Shown in pieces: positions 1 through 11,713 of a DNA stretch of 64,000 bases. Positions within the stretch are counted from its first letter, which is position 1. Each line of letters begins with the position of its first letter. Below the pieces are notes generated by a model, which saw only the letters and a list, made by a program, of their open reading frames with translations, was not told the origin of the DNA and searched no databases. Source of the DNA: Hankyongella ginsenosidimutans (GTDB lineage Bacteria; Pseudomonadota; Alphaproteobacteria; Sphingomonadales; Sphingomonadaceae); NCBI RefSeq assembly GCF_005144965.1, contig NZ_CP039704.1, positions 2,650,001 through 2,714,000 of the forward strand, read 5' to 3'. Both the position numbers and the translations under genes were made by a program.

Positions 1-695
1 TTGCCAGCCCCGGCGACCCATGTACCAGATCGGCGCGGACAGCATGTGAACAAGCCGGGTGAAGGGGAAGACGAGGAAGATCGTTAGGCCAAGGATCAGG
101 TGCACCTTGAAGATCCAGTGCACGTCCGTGACATAGTTGGCCGCACCGGGTTGGAAGGTAAAATGCTCTGCGCCCAGGACATGAACTTGACCATTTCCGA
201 TCCATCGAGATGTTGCGACGAGAGCGGAATGGTGGACAGACCAAGGGCGAGCTGCGCCGTCAGGAGCACAAGGATCGCCGTATCGCCGAAGCTGGATGTG
301 GCACGAATGCGCGGATCGAAGAGGCGACGATGCAACAGGATCAGCGCGCCGAAGATCGCAAAGACGCCGGCGATGCCGCCCGCCACAATGGCGAGCACTT
401 GCTTGGCGCCATGGCTGATGCCGGCCGCGTCAAAGACCTCAATCGGCGTCAGCAGGCCGACGAAGTGACCGCCGAAAATGACCAGAACCCCGACATGGAA
501 AAACACCGATCCAAGTATAAGCTGCTTGCGCCGCAGCAGCTGCGAGGATCCGGAACGCCATGTATAGGGTTCGCGGTCGAACCGCAGCACCGATCCAATA
601 GCAAGCACAGCCAGCGCGATATAGGGGTAGTAGCCGAACATGGCCTGGTCGAACCAGCCGGCTGTTGCGATTGTTGTCACGTGTTCCTGCGCCAT
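1..695 (-). CDS. narI: Respiratory nitrate reductase gamma subunit NarI (3' end outside window, one frameshift)
   Basis: Membrane diheme cytochrome b that passes quinol electrons to NarH and NarG. The reading starts at the ATG complementary to 693-695, preceded by an AGGAGG ribosome site. Hydrophobic segments follow, with paired histidines in FHVGVLVIFGGHFVG, as expected for heme b ligands. Near 162 the frame breaks. In the shifted frame the family sequence continues (FTFQPGAANYV, then DVHWIFKVHLILG with two more histidines) to base 1 without a stop. One base missing from a T run would restore it. About 230 codons are visible, close to full family length, so only the last few residues lie outside. 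It is the last gene of narKGHJI. Confidence 0.93.
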
Positions 696-777
696 GTCTG
701 GCCTCCTATGATTGCCGGGCTAAAAGCACGCTTCCAGCGCCAGCTAGAATTTCGTCCTGTCAGCAGGGCCGATGTCC

Positions 778-1438
778 TCACCACTGAAGACTGCGCCCTT
801 TCGGGCAGCCATCGCTGGCCGTGCCGGGGCCGAAGGTCACCGCCTCCTCTTCCCACGCTGCATCAAGGGCTTCGAGATCGTTGGGATCGTCATCCTGGAT
901 GGCCAGCAGCCCCTCGATAGCTGCGCGGTCTGCCGGGCGGTCAGAAATGGCGAGAAGCGCCCCGAACACGGCACGGTAGGGACTTCCACGCTTTTGAGGC
1001 GCTCAGCAATCGCTTCGAGGACATGCGCTGCCTCGCCGATCAGCGAGGCGGCTTCATCGTCCGGCAGAATGGACAAGAACTCCAGGAACACTGGCAGATA
1101 GTCCGGCAGGTCGCTGACCTCCATTTCGAGGCCGTGTGCCCGGTAAAGCTCGACAAGCCCCACCATTGCCGGCCCCGCTCGCGGCTCTCGCCGTGAACAT
1201 GTTCATAGAGATGAAGTGAGACACTCCGTGTGCGGTCGAAGAGGTCTACGTAAACTGACTGCGCAGCGTAAAGGTCGCTGCTCGTGATATGCGCGGCGAG
1301 CTTTTCCAACGCCGTGACGATGCGCTGAGGGATCAGCCCCTCGCCCCGGATGACATCCACGCAAAGCTGCGCTTCAGCCTGCAGCTGGGTTTCGGGATAA
1401 GAAAGAAGGCGCGAAAGGGCGCGATAGATCATAGCCAT
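778..1438 (-). CDS. narJ: Nitrate reductase assembly chaperone NarJ (two frameshifts)
   Basis: Cytoplasmic chaperone that helps insert the molybdenum cofactor into NarG; it is not part of the final enzyme. The start is MAMIYRALSRLLSYPE at 1438, next to the end of narH. The frame breaks near 1166, resumes as LVELYRAHGLEMEVSDLPDY (a NarJ hallmark DLPDYLP), breaks again near 970, and resumes as LLAISDRPADRAAIEGLL to the stop at 778. The total of about 220 codons fits the family. narI starts 83 bases further on. I read both breaks as sequence errors because the family sequence is continuous across them. Confidence 0.9.
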
Positions 1439-1440
1439 GG

Positions 1441-2962
1441 TCAGGCCCCAATGGTGTCTTGGTCTTGGCGCGCGGCCGCTTGTCCTTGCCGAACAGGCCG
1501 AGTTCCGTGCGTCCGCCCGAGCAGTCATTGCCGAAGGTGAAGCCGCAGCCGCCGCGAAGTCCGTAAGCATCTTCGCTGGTCTCGCGGTGTGTCGTCGGGA
1601 TGACGAAACGGTCCTCGTAATTGGCGATCGCCATGTAGCGGTACATCTCGTCGATCTGGCGCGCGGTCAGTCCGACACGTTCCGCCGTTGGATGATCAAT
1701 GACGCCCTCGACAGACTTGGCCCGCATGTATTTGCGCATCGCCATCATCCGTTCGAGCGCGGCGACGATGGGCTCTTCCTTGCCTGCCGTCAGCAGGTTG
1801 GCGAGATAGCGCACCGGGATGCGCATCGAAGCGACATCCGGCATTTCTGCGTCGGTCTCCAGCGCACCCGCCGCTAGCGCCGACTGGATCGGCGAGTGGC
1901 GGCACATACCAGACCATCGGCAACGTGCGGTATTCCGGGTGAAGCGGAAACGCGACCTTCCACTCCATCGCCATCTTGTAGACCGGGCTGTGCTGAGCGG
2001 CGTGAAGCCAAGCTTCCGGAACGCCGTCAGCACGGGCCTGCGCGATCACCCTAGGGTCGTTCGGGTCAAGGAAGACGTCAAGCTGCGCCTGATAAAGGTC
2101 GTGCTCGTCGGGCGTGCTCGCCGCCGCCTCGATCCGGTCGGCGTCATAAAGCAGCACGCCGAGATAGCGGATGCGCCCGACGCAGGTTTCCGAACACACG
2201 GTCGGCTGGCCGACTTCCATGCGCGGATAACAGAAGGTGCACTTCTCGGATTTGCCGCTCTCCCAGTTGTAATAGACTTTCTTGTAGGGACAGGCCGACA
2301 CGCACATCCGCCAGCCACGGCACTTGTCCTGGTCGATCAGAACGATGCCGTCCTCTTCACGTTTGTAGATGGCCCCGATGGACAGGCCGCTACGCAGGTC
2401 GGGTTGAGGCAGTGCTCACACAGACGCGGCAGATACATCATGAAGGTTTCTTCGAAGGCCATATATAGCCTTCTCGACGCCTTCGAAATTGTAGTCCGCG
2501 CTGCGGTGCTCGAATTCTCCACCGAGAATTTCCTCCCAGTTCGGCCCCATTCGATCTTTTCCATCCGCTCTCCGGAGATCTTGGATCTTGGGCGCGCGGT
2601 CGGGAACGCCTTCATCTCCGGAGCAGTCTGTAGGTGAGCGTAGTCGAAATCGAACGGCTCGTAGTAGTCGTCGATCTCAGGCAGATCCGGGTTGGCGAAA
2701 ATCTTGGCAAGGATGCGCCATTTCGCGCCCATTTTCGGCTCGATCCGGCCATTGGTCTTGCGCCGCCAGCCCCATTCCAGCGTTTCTGGTTTTCCCAGTC
2801 CTTGGGATAACCGATACCGGGCTTGGTCTCGACATTATTGAACCATGCGTATTCGACGCCGTCGCGGCTGGTCCAGACATTCTTGCAGGTTACCGAGCAA
2901 GTGTGGCACCCGATGCATTTATCGAGATTCAGGACCATACCGATCTGTGCACGGATTTTCAT
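1441..2962 (-). CDS. narH: Nitrate reductase beta subunit NarH (several frameshifts)
   Basis: Iron-sulfur electron-transfer subunit between NarI and NarG on the cytoplasmic face. It starts at MKIRAQIGMVLNLDKCIG, its ATG overlapping the probable narG stop. Cysteine clusters appear in order: CIGCHTCSVTC, then CEHCLNPTCVAACPSG, then CVSACPYKKVYYNW, then CTFCYPRMEVG with CSETCVGR. Frame changes occur near 2740, 2500, 2320 and 1900, while the family order stays intact. The C-terminal part includes AYGLRGGCGFTFGNDCSGG. The exact stop depends on an indel near 1450: one frame gives TGA at 1441, directly before narJ; another runs to 1374. Length of about 507 codons is normal. Confidence 0.92.
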
Positions 2963-5900
2963 TGTGCGCCCTCCAGTTGAGCGGCGGGGTATCGAGCCAG
3001 TCGACCTTGTTCATTTTCCGAAGGATGATGAACTCGTCGCGGTTCGACCCGACCGTGCCGTAATAGTTGAAGCCATAGGCGAGCTGCGCGTAGCCGCCGA
3101 TCATGTGCGTGGGTTTCAGGATCGCGCGCGTGACGGAATTATGGATGCCGCCCCGCTTGCCGGTGATCTCCGATCCCGGCGTGTTCACGATCTTCTCCTG
3201 AGCGTGATACATGAAGATCGTCCCCTCACGGATGCGCTGGGAGACGACTGCCCGGGCAGTCAGGGCCGTTGGCATTGAAGACCTCGACCCAGTCATTGTC
3301 GACAATCCCCGCCCGTTTCGCGTCGATCTCAGACACCCAGACCACGGGGCCGCCGCGATTGAGCGTCAGCATCAGGAGGTTGTCCGTATAGGTCGAGTGG
3401 ATGCCCCATTTCTGGTGCGGCGTGATGAAGTTAAGCGTGATCTCGGGATTGCCGTTCGGCTTGTCGCCCTTCACGTGTAGCGTCTTTAGGTCGACCGGCG
3501 GCTTGTAGACCACCAGCGTCTCACCAAACGCCCGCATCCAGTCATGATCCTGGTAGAGCTGCTGGCGTCCGGTCAGCGTGCGCCAGGGGATCAGCTCGTG
3601 GACGTTCGTGTAGCCGGCATTGTAGCTGACATGCTCGCTCTCGATCCCTGACCAGATTGGCGAGGTGATGATCTTGCGCGGCTGGGCGACGATGTCGCGG
3701 AAGCGGATCTTCTCGTCTTCCTTCGGACGGGCGAGATGGGTGTGCTCGCGTCCGGTCTGGACTTCGAGGGCTTCCCACGCCTTGACCGCAACCTCGCCAT
3801 TGGTTTCCGGCGCAAGCATGAGGATGGTCTCACAGGCATCGATGTCCGTTTCGATCCGTGGTCGCCCTTTAGCGACCGTGTCGTCGAGCACCGCGCCGTT
3901 CAGCGAAGCGAGCTTGTCGACCTCGTGCTGCGTGTTCCAGGCCATGCCCTTGCCGCCATTGCCGAGCTTGTCCATGAGCGGCCCGAGCGAGGTGAACTTG
4001 GCGTAGGTCTGGCTGTAATCGCGCTCGACGGCGACGATTGTGGGCATGGTCTTGCCCGGAATAGGTTCGCATTCGCCCTTGTACCAATCCCTGACACCAT
4101 GGGTCTGAGCGAGCTCGCCGGGGCTGTCATGCTGGATCGGAACGAGGACAACATCGGTTTCAACGCCGAGCACTTCCGGGGCGACTTCTGAGAAGGTTTT
4201 CGCGATCCCCTTAAAGATGTCCCAGTCGGTACGGCTTTCCCAGGCGGGATCGACCGCCGCCCCGAGCGGGTGGATGAAGGGGTGCATGTCGGAAGTGTTG
4301 AGGTCGTTCTTCTCATACCATGTGGCTGTCGGCAGCACGATGTCGGAATAGACCGCCGTCGTGGACATCCGGAAATCGATGCACACGAGCAGATCGAGCT
4401 TTCCGCGCGGCGCCTCCTCATGCCAGGCCACGTCGCGCGGCTTGTCATGCCCCATTTCGCCAAGGTCCTTACCCTGCACGCCGTGGTCGGTGCCGAGCAG
4501 GTGCTTGAGGAAATACTCATGGCCCTTGCCGGAAGAGCCGAGCAAGTTGGAGCGCCAGACAAACATGTTGCGCGGCCAGTTGTGCGGATCGTCCGGGTCC
4601 ATGCAGGACATTTCCAACTCGCCGGATTTGAGCGCCGACGCGACATAGTCCTTCGGCTCCATTCCTGCGGCCTTGGCCTTCGCGGCCACTTCCAGTGGAT
4701 TGGTCTTCAGCGCCGGTGCGGACGGCAGCCACCCCATGCGCTCGGCCTTGGCATTGTAGTCGATGAAGCTGCCGGCCCAGTCGCCCGCTTCTGCCGTGGG
4801 TGAGAGAATCTCGCCGGCCGGAACGGTCTCGTAGCGCCACTGATCCGTGTGCGCATAGAAGAACGAGGTCGAGTTCTGCTGTCGCGGTGGACGCACCCAG
4901 TCGGTCGCAAAGGCGAGCGGCGCCAACCCGATTGCGGACGCAGCTTCTCCTGCCCAACATAGTGTGACCAGCCACCGCCGGACTGGCCGATACAACCGCA
5001 CAGGATGAGCATGTTCATCACCGCGCGGTAGTTCATGTCCATATGGTACCAGTGGTTCATTCCGGCGCCGATGATGACCATGGACTTGCCGTTGGTCTTC
5101 TCGGCATTTGTAGCGAAACCCCGCGCCGTCGCGATGATGTTCTTGCGAGACACGGTCGTGATCGCCTCAGCCCAGGCGGGCGTGTAAGGCTCCATGTCAT
5201 CATAGGAGCTGGCGAGATGCTCGCCGCCATAGCCCTGATCGACGCCATAATTGGCCATCAGCAGGTCATAGACGCAGGCGACCAGCGTCTCAGTCCCATC
5301 TGCGAGCTTCATTTTTGACCGGAATATTCCGGGTCAGGACGCTTGGGTGTTCTGTCGAGGCGAAGCCGTTCGAAGCGGTGTTGGCGAAATAGGGAAAGCG
5401 AACCTTTGCCACCTCGTCCTCTGTGCCTTTAAGACCGAGCCGGAGTTTCGTCTCAGACCCGCCGCTTTCGCGCTCCTCAAGGTTCCATTTACCCTTGTCG
5501 CCCCAGCGGAACCCGATCGAGCCATTCGGCACCACGACCCTGCCGGTTGTCTCGTCGATGGCGACCGTCTTCCAATCGGGATTGGCATCTTCGCCCAGTG
5601 ACTGGTCGAAGTCTGACGCACGCAGGAGGCGTTCGGGCACGAAGCCATCCTCCTGCGGCACGAGGCGCACCAGCAGCGGCAGATCGGTGTACTGGCGCAC
5701 ATATTCGCGGAAGTAAGGCACTTCGCGGTCGCGGTGATACTCGGTCAGGATCACATGTCCGAAGGCCATGCCAAGCGCGGCATCAGTACCCTGCTTGGCC
5801 GCCAGCCAGAGATCTGAGAATTTCGATGCTTCCGAATAGTCCGGGCAAATCACGACCGATTTGACGCCCTTGTAACGCGCCTCGGTGTAGAAGTGCGCAT

Positions 5901-6686
5901 CCGGCGTGCGCGTCTGGGGCACGTTCGATCCCCAGAGGATCAGGAAGTTGGAGTTGTACCAGTCAGCGCTTTCGGCGACATCGGTCTGCTCGCCCCAGGT
6001 CTGCGGGCTCGCGGGCGGGAGATCGCAGTACCAGTCATAGAAGGAGCCTGTCACCCCGCCGATCAGCTGCAGATAGCGCGCACCGGCAGCATAGGAGACC
6101 ATGGACATGGCCGGGATGGGCGAAAAGCCGAAGACCCGGTCCGGTCCCCATTTTTGACGGTGTGAGCATTGGCCGCCGCGATGATCTCGTTCACCTCCTC
6201 CCATTGCGCCCGCACGAAGCCGCCCATACCGCGACGGGTCACATAGTCGGCCCGCCTGGCAGGATTGTCCTGGATTGATTTCCAGGCCGCGACCGGCGTC
6301 ATCGTCTTGCGCGCCTCGCGCCACGCCTTCAGCAGGCGTGCGCGGATCAGCGGATACTTCACCCGGTTGGCGGAATAGAGATACCAGCTATAGCTGGCGC
6401 CTCGCGAACAGCCGCGTGGCTCGTGGTTCGGCAGGTCGTCGCGTGTGCGCGGATAGTCTGTCTGCTGGGTTTCCCAGGTGACAATGCCGCCCTTGACATA
6501 AATCTTCCAGGAGCAGGAGCCTGTGCAGTTCACCCCGTGGGTGGAGCGCACGATCTTGTCATGGCGCCAGCGGTTCCGGTAGGCCTCCTCCCAGGTCCGG
6601 TCCTCGTCATTCAGGACGCCGTGCCCCTTGGAGAAAGTCTCGGTCTGCCGCCTGAAGAAGGTCAGTCTGTCGAGTGTATGGCTCAT
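2959..6686 (-). CDS. narG: Respiratory nitrate reductase alpha subunit NarG (several frameshifts)
   Basis: Catalytic subunit that reduces nitrate to nitrite at a Mo-bisMGD centre. It starts at MSHTLDRLTFFRRQTE (6686). The FS0 iron-sulfur motif is visible as HGVNCTGSCSW with a later cysteine in EPRGCSRGASYSWYLY. The cofactor-binding stretch YNSNFLILWGSNVPQTRTPD lies near 5950. The C-terminal end carries HMIGGYAQLAYGFNYYG. Reading frames change near 6140, 5310, 4990, 3280 and 2990, yet the order of family blocks is complete over about 1,240 codons. With the last shift the stop TGA overlaps the narH ATG. The gap to narK is only 15 bases, so it is probably co-transcribed with narK. Confidence 0.95.
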
Positions 6687-6701
6687 TGGGAGGGTCCTTT
6701 C

Positions 6702-9431
6702 TTAGACAGTCGCGGTCGCTGGGCCGGTGCGCTTGGCGTTCTCGACATCGAAGAGGAGACCGCCCGGGCGCGCATAGACGAACCAGGTGATGAGAAGGCA
6801 GGAAACGTAGAAGGCGAGGAAGCCGTAGAGGGCGGGCGCAGCGCTGCCGGAAGCGGCCAGCGACATGCCGAAGCTCTTCGGGATGAAGAAGGCGCCATAG
6901 GCGGCAATTGCGCTGGTGAAACCGGTGATCGCCGCGCTTTCCTTTTCAGACTGGCGCAGCCGGTCCGCCCCGCTCATCTGCGGTTCCAGCCGGTCGATCT
7001 CCTTGCGCATGATCGCCGGGATCATCTGGAAGGTCGATGCATTGCCGATGCCTGTCGCAAAGAACAGGACGATGAACGAGGCGAAGAAGCCGATGAAAGC
7101 CCCGGCGCATCCTTGACGGCGAGGAAGTAGAGAACGCCTGCCGTGCCCGCCATCATCATGAAGAACACCGCCAGCGTCACACGCGCGCCGCCGAACCTGT
7201 CGGAAATCCATCCGGTGAAGGAGCGCGACAGCGCACCGACCAGCGGCCCGAGGAAAGCGATCTGTAGCACGTTGACTTCAGGAAACTGCGTCTTGGTGAG
7301 GAGCGGGAACGCCGCCGAAAACCCGATGAAGGAGCCGAACGTGCCAGTATAGAGCCAGCACATGATCCAGTTGTGCTTGCGCTTGAAGATGACGGCCTGG
7401 TCGGAGAAGGACGCCTTGGCGCTGGAGAGATCGTTCATGCCAAACCAGGCCGCGAAGGCGCTGGCGATGATCAACGGTATCCAGATGAAGCCGGCATTCT
7501 GCAGAAACAGCTCGCCGCCTTCGCCCGTTACCTGCGGCTCGCCGCCGAGGAAACCGAACACACCGACCGTGATCACCAGCGGCACGAGGAACTGCATCGC
7601 GCTGACGCCGAGATTGCCAAGCCCGGCATTCATGGCGAGCGCATTGCCCTTCTCGCGCTTCGGGAAAAGAAGCCGATATTGGACATGGACGAGGCGAAAT
7701 TGCCACCGCCAAAGCCGCAGAGCAGCGCCAAAGCGAGCATGATCCAGTACGGCGTTTCGGGATTCTGCACCGCAAAGCCGATGCCGAGCGCGGGCGCGAG
7801 CAGCGACCAGGTTGTCAGAGTCGTCCACAGGCGTCCGCCAAAGACCGGCACCATGAAGCTGTAAAGATACGCAACGTCGCGCCAGACAGGCCCGGCAACG
7901 CCGCCAGCCAGAACAACTGGTCCGTCGAGTAGGCGAAGCCGATCTGCGGCAGCTTGGCGACAACCACGGACCAGACCATCCACACGGCGAAGGACAGGAA
8001 CAGGGCCGGGATAGAGAGCCACAGATTGCGGTTTGCGATTTTCTTGCCTTGCGCCTCCCAGAATTCGGGATCCTCCGGTTTCCAGTCGGTGATCAGCTTC
8101 GGCGCCAGCGCGCGGACCTCCCGCTCGCCATGGATGGGCTGCATTTCCGGCAGCTGCGGCAGGGCGTCGAGCGTCTCTCCGACGGCCTGGCGCTCCATGT
8201 GCCGGATGGCAAGGTGCATCCAAATCAGCGAGGCGGTGACGATGACAAAGAGAAGCATGAAACAGCTCGTCCACACGCCCGTCAGGTCATTAAGCACCCC
8301 GAACGTGATCGGCAGGATGAAACCGCCAAGCCCGCCCATGAGACCGACAAGGCCGCCGACGGCGCCGACATCTTTCGGGTAGTAGACCGGGATATGCTTG
8401 TAGACCGCCGCCTTGCCGAGGCTCATGAAGAAGCCGAGCACGAAGATCGCGACGACAAAGGTGATCGGTCCGGTCGCAAGCCGGAAGCTGATCGGTCCCC
8501 GCACCCCATCGACCACGTAGGAGGTCGACGGATAGGACAGGAAGAAGGTGACGGCGACCGAGACGAGGAAGGTCCAGTACATTACCGTACGCGCGCCGAC
8601 ACGGTCGGAAAGATGGCCGCCATAGATGCGGAAGATCGAGGCGGGGATCGAATAGGCCGCTGCCAGCATGCCAGCCGTCTTCACGTCGAAGCCATAGACA
8701 CCGATCAGATAGCGCGGCAGCCAGAGCGCCAATGCGACAAAGGCCGAACACAAAGAAGTAATAGAGCGAGAATCGCCAGACCTGGATATTGCGCAGCGGC
8801 TCGAACTGCGAGGCGAAACTGCGCGGCTTGACGCCGCTGCGCCGACGCGCAGCGAGTTCCGGGTCATCCGATGTCAGGAAGAAGAAGATGAGGGCCACGA
8901 TGACAAGGCCCGCCGCCCAGACATTGGCGACGCCCTGCCAGCCCATGGACGCCATCACGATGGGCGCCGCGAATTTGGTGGCCGCCGCGCCGACATTGCC
9001 CGCGCCGACGATGCCAAGCGCTGAGCCCTGCTTTTCCGGCGGGAAGAATTTCGAGACATAGGTGATCGACACGGAGAAGGATCCGCCAGCGATGCCGATA
9101 CCGAGCGCCGCGATCAGGAATTGCGGATAGGTCGTCGCGAAGGTCAGGAGCCAGGTCGCCAGCGCCGACAGCAGCATCACGGCGAGATTGACGACCCGCC
9201 CGCCATACTGATCAGCCCAGACTCCGAGGACCAATCGCGAAAGCGAACCGGTCAGGATCGGCGTGCCGACCAGAAGCCCGAACTGGGTCTCAGACAGCCC
9301 GAGCTCCTTCTGAATCTGGATACCCAGAATGGCGAAGATCGTCCACACGGCGAAGCAGGCCGTGAAGGCGAAGGTTGTCAGCCCCAGCGCGCGATTGGCG
9401 CTTTAGCGTGCATTGCTGTTGAAAGCGGCAT
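6702..9431 (-). CDS. narK: Fused NarK1-NarK2 nitrate/nitrite transporter (several frameshifts)
   Basis: Major facilitator protein for nitrate uptake and nitrite export. Two complete 12-helix halves are joined. The N-terminal half has VWTIFAILGIQIQKELGLSE and the nitrate-signature-like GIVGAGNVGAAATKFAAP. After a linker with VRALAPKLITDWKPEDPEFW, the second half contains MNAGLGNLGVSAMQFLVP and ends at FDVENAKRTGPATATV. About 910 codons match the fused NarK form known from Paracoccus. Frame changes occur near 9400, 8790, 7870, 7660 and 7110. The ATG at 9431 is my best start but has a weak ribosome site. A frameshift between the start and TTFAFTACFAVW must be repaired. Confidence 0.92.
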
Positions 9432-9504
9432 GGTGTGGCCCCCGTTCGGGCATTGGTTTTCCGGTTCGTGACCAACGGGGTGGCAGACGACAGACGCCTT
9501 GGCC

Positions 9505-9518
9505 TTGATATTTGTGAA
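9505..9518 (-). promoter_or_regulatory. Weak FNR/NNR-type site before narK
   Basis: On the minus strand the site reads TTCACAAATATCAA. The second half (ATCAA) is perfect and the first half is poor. Its centre is about 80 bases before the narK ATG, a better distance for narK than the stronger site at 9640. It is tentative: A+T-rich promoter DNA often contains such half sites. Confidence 0.4.
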
Positions 9519-9639
9519 GCGGGAGCTTGCCCGATGTTCGCTGGGGCGCGGCGTTTGAAATCAATCTTCTGTGGAGTGACGAAGCTGCTATGAGAGCCTG
9601 ATCCTCGCCCCTTAACGTCCGACATTTGCACTATCGTGC

Positions 9640-9653
9640 TTGACAATTATCAA
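9640..9653. promoter_or_regulatory. FNR/NNR box between narK and the Crp/Fnr regulator
   Basis: TTGACAATTATCAA matches the TTGAY-N4-RTCAA operator of the FNR/FixK/NNR family in both halves. It lies in the 312-base divergent region, about 97 bases before the regulator's ATG at 9744 and 215 before narK. It probably serves oxygen- or NO-dependent control of the regulator (autoregulation) and possibly narKGHJI. Apart from this and the weaker site at 9505, I see nothing coding in 9432-9743. Confidence 0.75.
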
Positions 9654-9743
9654 GCAAAGCTCAATAGTCGCACTAGATTAGCCTCAATCGTACGACGTTG
9701 AAATTCACGCACTGGATCATCGTCCAGCGTCTCTGGAGGACGC

Positions 9744-10517
9744 ATGCCCATACGAAATGCAGACGCTGAACGCGTCAGACACACATCATTTTTCAGAAGC
9801 GCAGACGATGCGACGTTCAATACCGCGATGAACGGCGCGTTCCTCCAGCGTTTTCCGGCGAATACAACACTGTTGATGGAAGGCGACCCGGTCGGCTTTC
9901 TCTATATTCTGCTGGAAGGGGCGGTCGAGCTTGGCGCGGGCTGGAAGTCAAAGGATACCACACTCGCCATCCTGCGACCGATCTCCACCTTTATTCTCGC
10001 CGCAGTGGTGCTTGAATCTGACGCACTGATGAGCGCGGTCACGCTCGAACGCTCGGAGATTTTGATGATCCCCGGCGAATCATTACGCAGCAGCATGAAG
10101 CAGAATCCGGTTTTCGGTTTTGCGGTATCTGAAGAGCAGGCCGGTTGCTATCGCGGTCTTGTGCGTTCGATCAAGAATCACAAGCTGCGCGATTCGACAG
10201 AGCGGCTGGCAAACTACTTGCTGACCCAGCGGGCTCGTCAGGGTGACAGGGATGAAATAACCCTGCCGCACGAAAAGCGCGTGCTGGCCGCCTTGCTCGG
10301 CATGACGCCTGAGAACCTCTCGCGCGCCTTCTCCAAACTTTCCGACAAGGGTGTCAGCGTCGATGGGGCTCATGTCGGCTTTAGCAATGTCGCCGCGCTC
10401 GAACGGCTTGCCCGCCCTAGCCCTCTAATCGACAATCACTACTCGCAGGACCGCAACACCTTGGGCAAGGCCTATACGGAGCGTCAGCAGGGCCTCCTCG
10501 ACCAGAAGAAGGCCTGA
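9744..10517 (+). CDS. Crp/Fnr-family regulator (FixK/NNR type)
   Basis: DNA-binding regulator of 257 residues, intact. An N-terminal cyclic-nucleotide-like beta-barrel (GDPVGFLYILLEGAVELG) is followed by a dimer helix and a C-terminal helix-turn-helix (AALLGMTPENLSRAFSKL). Its E..SR recognition pattern is the one that reads TTGAY-N4-RTCAA sites. The N-terminal cysteine set of oxygen-sensing FNR is absent, so it is more like NNR, DNR or FixK, which respond to NO or act under another sensor. The start at 9744 has GGAGG nine bases upstream. It is divergent from narKGHJI, and three matching boxes in the window are its likely targets. The precise subgroup is inferred. Confidence 0.9.
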   Translation: MPIRNADAERVRHTSFFRSADDATFNTAMNGAFLQRFPANTTLLMEGDPVGFLYILLEGAVELGAGWKSKDTTLAILRPISTFILAAVVLESDALMSAVTLERSEILMIPGESLRSSMKQNPVFGFAVSEEQAGCYRGLVRSIKNHKLRDSTERLANYLLTQRARQGDRDEITLPHEKRVLAALLGMTPENLSRAFSKLSDKGVSVDGAHVGFSNVAALERLARPSPLIDNHYSQDRNTLGKAYTERQQGLLDQKKA

Positions 10518-10524
10518 GCGCGCT

Positions 10525-11514
10525 CTAGCCGCCGGTCTGCGCGAGGTTCCTTGTGTCGCCAGGATTGGCGCCATGCAGACCGTGCGCGGCGGGCTTGAAG
10601 GTCAGCGCCTCGACGATCCGGGCCTTAAGCATTTTACACTGATCGTCTGCCTCAAGCAGATCGCGCAAGGGCCGCCCGCCCTGCCCGAACAGGCAGAGCC
10701 TGAGCTGCCCTCGGGCGGTCACGCGCAACCGGTTGCAGCCATCGCAAAACCGGGCGCATAAGGAGCAATCAGCCCGATCCGTCCGACATGATCCGGATGC
10801 GTGAACTCGACGGCCGGCCCATCATCAGCGCTTCGCGCGCTAGGCGTCCATCCATGGGACTCAAGCCATTCGCGCAACACCGTGCCACTGACATGCTGGT
10901 CTTCGAAGAAGGCCTTGTTGTCGCCGGTGCGCATCAGTTCGATAAAGCGCACCGTAACAGGCCGTTCACGGACATATTCGGTCCAGGCCGAAAAATCATC
11001 CTCCAGCCCGTCGCGCAGGAGGACCGCATTTAATTTCACCGCCGTGAGCGGCAGGGCCATGGCGCGCTCGATGCCCGCCAGCACATCCCCAGCCGGTCGT
11101 GTCCCGTGATACGATGAAAGCGTCGCGGTCCAGCGCATCAACGCTGACATTCAGGTTCGTGAGCCCGGCAGCCACCCATTCATCCACGTTCCGGGCGAGG
11201 TTCCAGCCATTCGTGGTCAGCGCGATCTTGTCGATCCCTGGCTGGGCCGACACGCGGGCGATGAGCTGCGTCACATCTTTGCGCACCGTCGGCTCGCCGC
11301 CCGTCAGGCGCACCTTGCTGATACCGAGCTGGGCGAAAGCGCGCACCAGCCGATCCACCTCACCCGGGCGCAGGAAATCCATCGGGCCGGATTTCCGATA
11401 ACCATCGCGAAGGCAATAGGTGCAACGGAAATTGCAGACTTCCGTCACCGAAAGCCGCAAATAGCGGAACCTGCGCCCGAAGGCATCCGCCGCAACAGCG
11501 TCGGTGTGTGTCAT
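10525..11514 (-). CDS. moaA: GTP 3',8-cyclase MoaA (frameshifts)
   Basis: Radical-SAM enzyme for the first step of molybdopterin synthesis, converting GTP to 3',8-cyclo-GTP. It starts at [16 protein letters not shown]. The SAM cluster motif CNFRCTYC (Cx3Cx2C) and the GGEPTVRKD loop are present. The C-terminal second cluster begins in the shifted frame as [18 protein letters not shown]. Frame changes occur near 11100 and 10735. The end TRNLAQTGG retains the C-terminal double glycine typical of MoaA. About 330 codons is the usual length. It is convergent with the Crp/Fnr gene, and an FNR-type box lies about 170 bases upstream. Confidence 0.92.
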
Positions 11515-11681
11515 CGCAAGGCTCCTTTCCAAGCACGGGAGGCGACAGGGTTTCCCCGCCACCCACGGCCGGGCCGCCATGGCGCGGGGAGGACGCGCTT
11601 TAGGTGGAACGGCTCGGAGCGAATTAAAGTGAGACTAGGCCGCACCGCCCGGGCTGTCTTTGACGGGCCAGCGACATGCGA

Positions 11682-11695
11682 TTGATGATCGTCAA
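11682..11695. promoter_or_regulatory. FNR/NNR box upstream of moaA
   Basis: TTGATGATCGTCAA is a full match to TTGAY-N4-RTCAA. It lies in the 200-base gap between the end of nnrS and the start of moaA (both minus strand). It therefore most likely drives moaA, linking cofactor supply to nitrate respiration. Confidence 0.75.
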
Positions 11696-11713
11696 GTCAA
11701 CGCCGCTGACGGG

